This document shows, in pieces, positions 1-5,816 of a stretch of 5,816 bases of DNA. The stretch covers positions 1 through 5,816 of the forward strand of contig CANFYD010000275.1 of assembly GCA_947450745.1 (NCBI GenBank), read 5' to 3'. The notes below the pieces were generated by a model that saw nothing but the letters and a program-made list of their open reading frames with translations, was not told the origin of the DNA and did no database searches. Position 1 is the first letter of the stretch. Each line of letters starts with the position of its first letter. The DNA comes from Burkholderiales bacterium. GTDB taxonomy: Bacteria; Pseudomonadota; Gammaproteobacteria; Burkholderiales; Burkholderiaceae_C. The translations under genes and the position numbers were made by a program.

Positions 1-71
1 AACAAGCCAAACAGGCTGATCAGCTCGATCAGCCGTCCGGTCAAGAATTTCTGCATTGCGGCGCTCACCAT
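1..71 (-). CDS. 5' end of an unidentified gene (partial)
   Basis: Reading leftwards from an ATG at 71-69, an open frame runs 23 codons to the window edge without a stop. The peptide begins MVSAAMQKFLTGRL and continues IELISLFGL. A good Shine-Dalgarno AGGA (82-79) lies 7 bases before the ATG and supports this start; a second in-frame ATG at 56-54 lacks a comparable site. The visible part is mildly amphipathic to hydrophobic and could be the start of a helix or membrane segment, but it is too short to assign to a family. The gene follows def on the same strand after 68 bp with no clear terminator, so the two may be co-transcribed. I do not recognise the product. Confidence 0.6.
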   Translation of the reverse strand, partial: MVSAAMQKFLTGRLIELISLFGL

Positions 72-139
72 GTCTTGCTCCTGAAGTCCCGGCTCAACGC
101 TCTAGCGGAGGCTTGCGCTGACTTGCTTTACAAAAAGTA

Positions 140-676
140 TCAATCGTCCTCGTCCGGAGCCATTTCCGGGAACAACACCGAGGTGTAGCCAAAGCGGCTG
201 AAATCCTTCACCCGCATCGGGTAGAGCACGCCGACGAGGTGGTCGCATTCATGCTGGACCACGCGGGCGTGGAAGCCGTCCGCCTCGCGGACGATCGGTT
301 GACCATCGGCATCCAGGCCGCTGTAGCGGATGCGGCTGTGTCGCTCCACCACGCCGCGCAAGCCCGGCACCGACAAGCAACCTTCCCAACCCTCGACCAT
401 CTCATCGTCCAGCAGGGTGACGACCGGATTGATCAAGACGGTGGGCGGCACCGGCGGCGCGTCCGGGTAGCGGACATTGTTCTGGTAACCGAAAATCACC
501 AATTGCAGGTCGATGCCGATTTGCGGCGCGGCCAAGCCGGCCCCATTGGCCGCCTTCATCGTGTCGAACATGTCGGCGATCAGGGTCTGCAGTTCGGCGG
601 TGCCGAATTCCGTCACCGGTTTAGCGACGCGCAACAAACGCGGATCGCCCATTTTCAAAATCTCGTACACGGCCAT
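140..676 (-). CDS. def: Peptide deformylase
   Basis: This 178-residue protein is a metal-dependent cytosolic enzyme that removes the formyl group from the N-terminal methionine of nascent proteins. All three family motifs are intact: GAGLAAPQIG at residues 45-54, EGCLSVPG at 98-105 and QHECDHLVG at 141-149. From family knowledge, Cys100, His142 and His146 bind the metal (usually iron) and Glu143 is the catalytic base. A proline-rich stretch (PDAPPVPP, 71-78) lies between motifs 1 and 2, and the C-terminus is acidic (PDEDD). Length is normal for bacterial deformylases. The ATG at 676 has a GGGAG Shine-Dalgarno just upstream. The gene is not beside fmt in this window, as it often is elsewhere, so it may be one of several def copies or simply a relocated single copy. 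It is transcribed divergently from the MBL-fold gene. Confidence 0.96.
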   Translation of the reverse strand: MAVYEILKMGDPRLLRVAKPVTEFGTAELQTLIADMFDTMKAANGAGLAAPQIGIDLQLVIFGYQNNVRYPDAPPVPPTVLINPVVTLLDDEMVEGWEGCLSVPGLRGVVERHSRIRYSGLDADGQPIVREADGFHARVVQHECDHLVGVLYPMRVKDFSRFGYTSVLFPEMAPDEDD

Positions 677-723
677 TGAGGCTCCCTTCGGCTATCGTGA
701 CGGGATTCTAGGAGGGACAAGCG
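677..723. promoter_or_regulatory. Divergent intergenic region between def and the MBL-fold gene
   Basis: These 47 bp must hold the translation signals of both divergent genes and perhaps parts of both promoters. The rightward gene has a strong Shine-Dalgarno AGGAGG at 710-715, 8 bases before its ATG. On the minus strand a TAGAAT hexamer (711-706) resembles a -10 box for def, but no good -35 lies 16-18 bases upstream. Upstream promoter elements could extend into the opposing coding region. No operator palindrome was seen. Confidence 0.35.
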
Positions 724-1670
724 ATGCATGACTTTATCGAGGACTTGGGCTGCGGCATCTACGCCGTCGACACCGGCTTTCAGCGGCCACGTTTTGATGC
801 GGCCTATTTGATGGTGGAGGATGGCCGCGCCGCGTTCATCGACACCGGCACCAACCACGCGGTGCCGCGTTTGCTCGCCGCGCTGACAGCGCTGGGGCTG
901 AGGCCCGCAGCGGTCGATTGGGTCATCCCCACTCATGTGCATCTGGACCATGCCGGCGGTGCCGGCCTGCTGATGCAAGCGCTGCCGCAAGCGCAACTGC
1001 TGGTCCACCCGTTCGGCTTGCGGCATCTGGTCGATCCGAGCGCCTTGTTCGCGGGTGCTTTGGCCGTCTACGGTGCCGAGGAAATGCAGCGCTCTTACGG
1101 CGAGCTGCAGCCGGTGCCGGCGGAGCGCGCGCTGGCCAGTCACGACGGCATGACCATCAGCCTGGCCGGCCGGCCCTTGCTGCTGCTCGACACGCCCGGC
1201 CACGCCCGCCACCACCACTGCATTTGGGATGCACGCAGCCGAGGCTGGTTCACCGGCGACACCTTCGGCTTGAGCTACCGCGAGTTCGACACCGCCGCCG
1301 GCCCCTGGCTCATGCCCACCAGCACGCCGGTGCAGTTCGATCCGCCGGCCCTGCGCGCTTCGGTGCTGCGCCTGTTGAGCTATCAGCCGCAGTCCATGTA
1401 TTTGACCCATTTCGGGCCGGTGGGCACACCCGACGCGCTGGCCGAGCGGCTGCTGGAAATGGTCGATGCGATGGTCGCCATGAGCACGGACCTGCCCGCC
1501 GGGCCCGAGCGCCACGCCCAACTGAAGCAGGGCTTGCAAGCGCAATACCTGCAGCGCTTGCAAGCGCATGGCTGCGTCTTGAGCCAAGCCCGCCAGTTGG
1601 AACTGCTGGCGATGGACATCGAACTGAATGCCCAGGGCTTGGGCATCTGGTTGGACAAGCGACCGAAGGC

Positions 1671-1674
<4 letters not shown>
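724..1674 (+). CDS. MBL-fold metallo-hydrolase
   Basis: A 316-residue metallo-beta-lactamase-fold protein, probably a cytosolic hydrolase, since no signal peptide is visible. The complete dinuclear metal site can be read: THVHLDH with His71, His73, Asp75 and His76; His160 in DTPGHARHHH; Asp179 in FTGDTFGLS; and His229 in YLTHFGP. The core domain spans about residues 8-235. A mostly helical tail (about 236-316) follows, which is longer than a minimal MBL domain. The opening, IYAVDTGFQRPRFDAAYL, resembles the uncharacterised ST1585-like MBL group as I remember it; this is recall and not a search. The substrate is unknown: thioester, lactone or phosphodiester hydrolysis are all possible, and nothing suggests antibiotic resistance. 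The ATG at 724 is fixed by AGGAGG 8 bases upstream. The stop codon overlaps that of the convergent ntrC. Confidence 0.92.
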
Positions 1675-3176
<1,502 letters not shown>

Positions 3177-3246
3177 GCGGAGTGTTCCTGTAGCGAGTCA
3201 GATCGAACCCGGCCCGCCTGCTGGCGAAAAGCTTGTGGCAAAAGCC

Positions 3247-4338
3247 TCAAGGCAAAGGCAAGGTCATGCGGAAATCAGTCCGGCCCGGTACGCTTTCGCA
3301 GTCGATCATGCCTTGATGTTGTTGGGCAATAGTTTGCGAGAGCGTCAGCCCGAGACCCGAACCGCCATCACGCCCCGACACCAGCGGGAAGAAAATGCGA
3401 TCACGGATTTCAGCCTGTACACCGGGGCCGTTGTCCTCCACATGCAATTCCAATGCCAAGCGCCAACGCTGCTTACCAATCGTTACTTGCCGGGCGACGC
3501 GCGTACGCAGCGAGATGCAGGCATCACCGACCGCGATGCGCGATTGCAAGGCCTGCGCAGCGTTCTTCACGATGTTCAACACCGCCTGAATCAACTGCTC
3601 ACGATCACCGCGAAAGTCGGGCAGCGAGGTGTCGTAGTCGCGCTGCACCTGCAAGCCGCGCGGGTATTCGGCCAAGATGACCGAGCGCACCCGCTCACAG
3701 ATTTCATGAATGTTCACATCGCCGACAACCTGGGCGTGACGGTGCGGTGCGAGCAGACGGTCGACCAGCGATTGCAGACGGTCCACCTCGTGAATGATCA
3801 CTTGCGTGTATTCGCTCAACTCCGGGCCCATCTCGGTTGGGGCCAGCTCCATTTCCAGCAGCTGCGCCGCGCCGCGAATGCCGCCGAGCGGATTCTTGAT
3901 TTCATGCGCCAGGTTGCGGGTCAGCTCCTTGGTCGCCTGCACTTGGTCGAGCGTGCGCTCCTCGCGGTCTTGGCGCGTCTGTTGGGCGTTCTCGATCAGC
4001 TCGACCAGCACCTGCGCGTCGCTGTCCATCTGCGAGACGATCACATGCACCGGCACCAACTCCTCGTAGGGCCGGGTGCCGCGCCGCAACAGCGCGTCGA
4101 AGCGGCTGCTCGAATAGGCATTGCTGGCCACGCCGGTGACGGTGTCTGACAAGCGGCTGGCGTCGGCAAACCAATCGAACAGATTGCTGCGCTGAACGGC
4201 CCGGCGCGACAAGCGCATGACGTTTTCAAACGCGGCATTGGCGTACAAGCACTCGCCGTCCGGCTGCACCACGGCCACCATGGTGGCGAGCAGGTCGAAG
4301 GCGTCGAATTTAGTGGGGGATTGAAGAGAGTCGGTCAT
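3247..4338 (-). CDS. ntrB: Nitrogen regulation sensor histidine kinase NtrB (NR(II))
   Basis: A 363-residue soluble kinase/phosphatase that controls NtrC phosphorylation; from family knowledge it receives the nitrogen signal through a PII protein. No membrane segment is visible. A PAS-type sensor domain covers about residues 10-80 (VVQPDGECLYANAAFENVM). The phosphorylated His145 lies in RNLAHEIKNPLGGIRGAAQ, almost identical to the E. coli H-box. The ATPase domain has an N-box (VLNIVKNAAQAL, about 253-264), G1 DNGPG (302-306) and G2 GGSGLGL (325-331). The start is uncertain: the frame also has an ATG at 4362, which would add the proline-rich MPCPPPPA. Neither ATG has a good Shine-Dalgarno. I prefer 4338 because MTDSLQSPTKFDAFDLL looks like a usual family N-terminus. 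The gene lies 45 bp after the DUF4124-type gene and 70 bp before ntrC. Confidence 0.95.
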   Translation of the reverse strand: MTDSLQSPTKFDAFDLLATMVAVVQPDGECLYANAAFENVMRLSRRAVQRSNLFDWFADASRLSDTVTGVASNAYSSSRFDALLRRGTRPYEELVPVHVIVSQMDSDAQVLVELIENAQQTRQDREERTLDQVQATKELTRNLAHEIKNPLGGIRGAAQLLEMELAPTEMGPELSEYTQVIIHEVDRLQSLVDRLLAPHRHAQVVGDVNIHEICERVRSVILAEYPRGLQVQRDYDTSLPDFRGDREQLIQAVLNIVKNAAQALQSRIAVGDACISLRTRVARQVTIGKQRWRLALELHVEDNGPGVQAEIRDRIFFPLVSGRDGGSGLGLTLSQTIAQQHQGMIDCESVPGRTDFRMTLPLP

Positions 4339-4383
4339 GGCAGGCGGTGGAGGGCAAGGCATCGAAGGATCAAGGTGCCGAAC

Positions 4384-4911
4384 TCACGGCAGCTTGCTGA
4401 TCTCGCGTTTGAGCGCCTGAATATCGTTTTCTTGTCGGCTGATGCTGGCCTTCAGTTCGGCCATGCGGTCCAGGTAGAACTGATAGTTGCGTTCGCTGGC
4501 CAGCCGCTCGGCGTTGCCACCGGCGTACTCGCGCCGGGTCGCAGCCAAGCGCTCTTCGGATTCGCGCAGCTCGGTTTCCAGCACCCGGCGGCGCTCGCTG
4601 TCGCGGCTGCGCTGTTGAGCGGGGTCGACACGGCCGTCGGCCGAGCGCACAGCGTCTGTACCAGGGCCAGCCCCCCCACCTGCACTGGCTGGCGGCGGCG
4701 CAGCACGCGGGCGCGGCCCTTGAATCACCGTGATCGGTGAACCCTCGATGGTGCGGCAGCCCTTGTCCTGCGCTTCCTTGACAGACAACGCGTCGGTGTA
4801 GAGCACCGGCGGCCCCGGGCAACGGTAGACGGTGGACTGCTGGCCCCAGGCGGCGCCGGTGGCGGCCGTGGAGGCAGCAAGGCAGATCAGCAAGGCAGTT
4901 CGAATCGGCAT
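4384..4911 (-). CDS. Exported DUF4124-type coiled-coil protein
   Basis: A 175-residue protein of unknown function. Residues 1-23 form a plausible Sec signal peptide: MPIR, then a hydrophobic stretch LLICLAASTAATGAA, with likely cleavage near AWG-QQ. Cys10 is preceded by Ile, which does not fit a lipobox, so a lipoprotein is unlikely. Residues 28-63 (VYRCPGPPVLYTD and KGCRTIEGSPITVIQ) resemble DUF4124, with Cys31 and Cys52 possibly forming a periplasmic disulfide. A Pro/Gly/Ala-rich spacer (about 65-90) follows, then a highly charged, probably coiled-coil region (98-173). The frame stays open upstream to 5004, but that extension crosses the glnA terminator hairpin and would hide the signal peptide, so the ATG at 4911 is chosen although its Shine-Dalgarno is weak. 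It lies between glnA and ntrB on the same strand. A direct role in nitrogen control is not evident from the sequence. Confidence 0.85.
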   Translation of the reverse strand: MPIRTALLICLAASTAATGAAWGQQSTVYRCPGPPVLYTDALSVKEAQDKGCRTIEGSPITVIQGPRPRAAPPPASAGGGAGPGTDAVRSADGRVDPAQQRSRDSERRRVLETELRESEERLAATRREYAGGNAERLASERNYQFYLDRMAELKASISRQENDIQALKREISKLP

Positions 4912-4946
4912 GCGGAGATTGTGGCGCAAAGGGTGAGGCACAAAGC

Positions 4947-4974
4947 ACAAGGGACAGCCTGAGCTGTCCCTTGT
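4947..4974 (-). terminator. Hairpin terminator or attenuator after glnA
   Basis: A perfect 11-bp inverted repeat (ACAAGGGACAG at 4947-4957 pairing with CTGTCCCTTGT at 4964-4974) has a 6-base loop. Read in the glnA direction, the stem is followed by a broken T-rich stretch (GCTTTGTG), weaker than a textbook U-tract. It begins 60 bp past the glnA stop and ends 35 bp before the DUF4124-type start, so it probably ends most glnA transcripts while allowing some read-through into ntrBC. Confidence 0.7.
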
Positions 4975-4996
4975 TGAAGAACCCGAACCCAGACGC

Positions 4997-5016
4997 TCAA
5001 GCATTTGACTGCTTGA
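4997..5016 (-). other. Second small hairpin in the glnA 3' region
   Basis: A perfect 7-bp inverted repeat (TCAAGCA at 4997-5003 and TGCTTGA at 5010-5016) with a 6-base loop lies between the glnA stop and the stronger hairpin. No T-run follows it, so it is unlikely to be a terminator alone. It may protect the glnA mRNA 3' end or be chance. Confidence 0.4.
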
Positions 5017-5034
5017 ACCCCGCGTTCAGCCGCT

Positions 5035-5816
5035 TTACAGCGTGTAGTACATGTCGAACTCGACCGGGTGCGTGGTCATGCGCACGCGGGTCACTTCTTG
5101 CATCTTCAGCTCGATGTAGGCGTCGAGGAAGGAGTCGGTGAAGACGCCGCCCTTGGTCAGGAAGGCGCGGTCCTTGTCCAGGCATTCCAGCGCTTGATCG
5201 AGGCTGTGGCAAACGGTCGGCACCAATGCGTCTTCTTCCGGCGGCAAATGGTACAGATCCTTGGTGGCGGCTTCGCCCGGATGGATCTTGTTTTCCACGC
5301 CGTCCAGACCGGCCATCATCAGTGCGGCAAAGCACAGATACGGGTTGGCCAGCGGATCGGGGAAACGTGCCTCGATGCGGCGACCCTTGGGGTTGGCCAC
5401 GTACGGAATGCGGATCGAAGCCGAACGGTTGCGGGCGCTGTACGCCAGCTTGACCGGTGCTTCGTAACCAGGCACCAGACGCTTGTAGCTGTTGGTGCCG
5501 GGGTTGGTGATCGCGTTCAGCGCGCGGGCATGCTTGATGATGCCGCCGATGTAGTACAGCGCGAAGTCGCTCAAGCCTGCATAGCCGTCACCGGCAAACA
5601 GGTTCTTGCCGTCTTTCCAGATCGACTGGTGCACGTGCATGCCGGAACCGTTGTCGCCAACGACGGGCTTGGGCATGAACGTGTCCGTCTTGCCGTAGCT
5701 GGCAGCAACGTTGTGAATCACATACTTCATCTTTTGCAGCCAGTCAGCGCGCTCGACAAGCGTGCTGAACTTGGTGCCGATCTCGTTCTGACCTGGCGCT
5801 GCAACTTCATGGTGGT
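5035..5816 (-). CDS. glnA: Glutamine synthetase, type I (3' part; 5' end outside the window)
   Basis: The enzyme joins ammonium to glutamate with ATP to make glutamine, working as a cytosolic dodecamer. The window holds the C-terminal 259 codons; the family is about 470 residues, so roughly 210 N-terminal residues lie beyond the right edge. The frame stays open past the internal Met codon at 5730 to the edge and encodes HHEVAAPGQNEIGTKFS, part of the active site, so 5730 is not a start. Further recognisable blocks are DNGSGMHVHQS, NPGTNSYKRLVPGYEAP (containing the family's flap glutamate), SARNRSASIRIP, RRIEARFPDP and the terminal RVRMTTHPVEFDMYY. The Tyr in DLYHLPPEE (codon 5253-5251) matches the tyrosine adenylylated by GlnE in E. 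coli, which indicates the GSI-beta class. The stop is TAA at 5037-5035, followed by two hairpins. The promoter and start are not visible. Confidence 0.98.
   Translation of the reverse strand, partial: HHEVAAPGQNEIGTKFSTLVERADWLQKMKYVIHNVAASYGKTDTFMPKPVVGDNGSGMHVHQSIWKDGKNLFAGDGYAGLSDFALYYIGGIIKHARALNAITNPGTNSYKRLVPGYEAPVKLAYSARNRSASIRIPYVANPKGRRIEARFPDPLANPYLCFAALMMAGLDGVENKIHPGEAATKDLYHLPPEEDALVPTVCHSLDQALECLDKDRAFLTKGGVFTDSFLDAYIELKMQEVTRVRMTTHPVEFDMYYTL

Noticed and set aside
706..711. TAGAAT as a -10 box for def
   Set aside because: It matches the hexamer reasonably, but no acceptable -35 lies at the right spacing, so it was not annotated as a defined promoter.
655..1587. A 310-codon minus-strand open frame antisense to the MBL-fold gene
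   Set aside because: The plus-strand MBL protein has every catalytic motif and a strong Shine-Dalgarno. The antisense translation is low-complexity Gln/Arg/His-rich and overlaps the def start.
3177..3246. Possible hairpin in the ntrB-ntrC gap (CGCC-AGCA-GGCG)
   Set aside because: The stem is only 4 bp with no following T-tract, so it is not a credible terminator.
4926..4940. Possible sigma-54 promoter on the minus strand before the DUF4124-type gene
   Set aside because: The TTGC of the -12 element is present, but the -24 element reads TGCCTC where TGGCAC is expected, losing the GG pair that is nearly invariant in this promoter class.
4912..5004. N-terminal extension of the DUF4124-type protein to an upstream ATG at 5004
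   Set aside because: The extension spans the glnA terminator hairpin and would bury an otherwise clean signal peptide that begins at the ATG at 4911.

Overview
The window looks like chromosomal core DNA from a GC-rich betaproteobacterium, most likely order Burkholderiales. This is inferred from the GC-rich codon use, the close match of the NtrB, NtrC and GlnA proteins to proteobacterial forms, and a DUF4124-type protein lying between glnA and ntrB. GC content was not counted and no database search was possible, so no genus is named.

Layout from left to right: (1) the first 23 codons of an unidentified minus-strand gene (1-71); (2) a complete minus-strand peptide deformylase gene, def (140-676); (3) a 47-bp divergent gap; (4) a plus-strand MBL-fold metallohydrolase gene (724-1674) whose stop codon interlocks with that of the next gene; (5) a minus-strand nitrogen-regulation cluster, transcribed right to left: the 3' part of glnA (5816 down to 5035), two tandem hairpins (5016-4997 and 4974-4947), a small exported DUF4124-type protein (4911-4384), ntrB (4338-3247) and ntrC (3176-1671).

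The glnA-ntrB-ntrC cluster is the canonical nitrogen-limitation circuit. NtrB phosphorylates NtrC under nitrogen starvation, and phosphorylated NtrC activates sigma-54 promoters, classically including that of glnA. GlnA makes glutamine from ammonium and glutamate and carries the tyrosine that GlnE adenylylates. The perfect 11-bp hairpin after glnA probably ends or attenuates most glnA transcripts, keeping glutamine synthetase abundant and the regulators scarce. The exported coiled-coil protein between glnA and ntrB has no obvious part in this circuit and is the least explained member.

All key catalytic residues in the complete genes are intact. I see no mobile element, CRISPR array, tRNA, rRNA or frameshift, and no stretch over 300 bases without a gene. 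I found no convincing new biological system; the points worth a second look are modest and are listed as findings.
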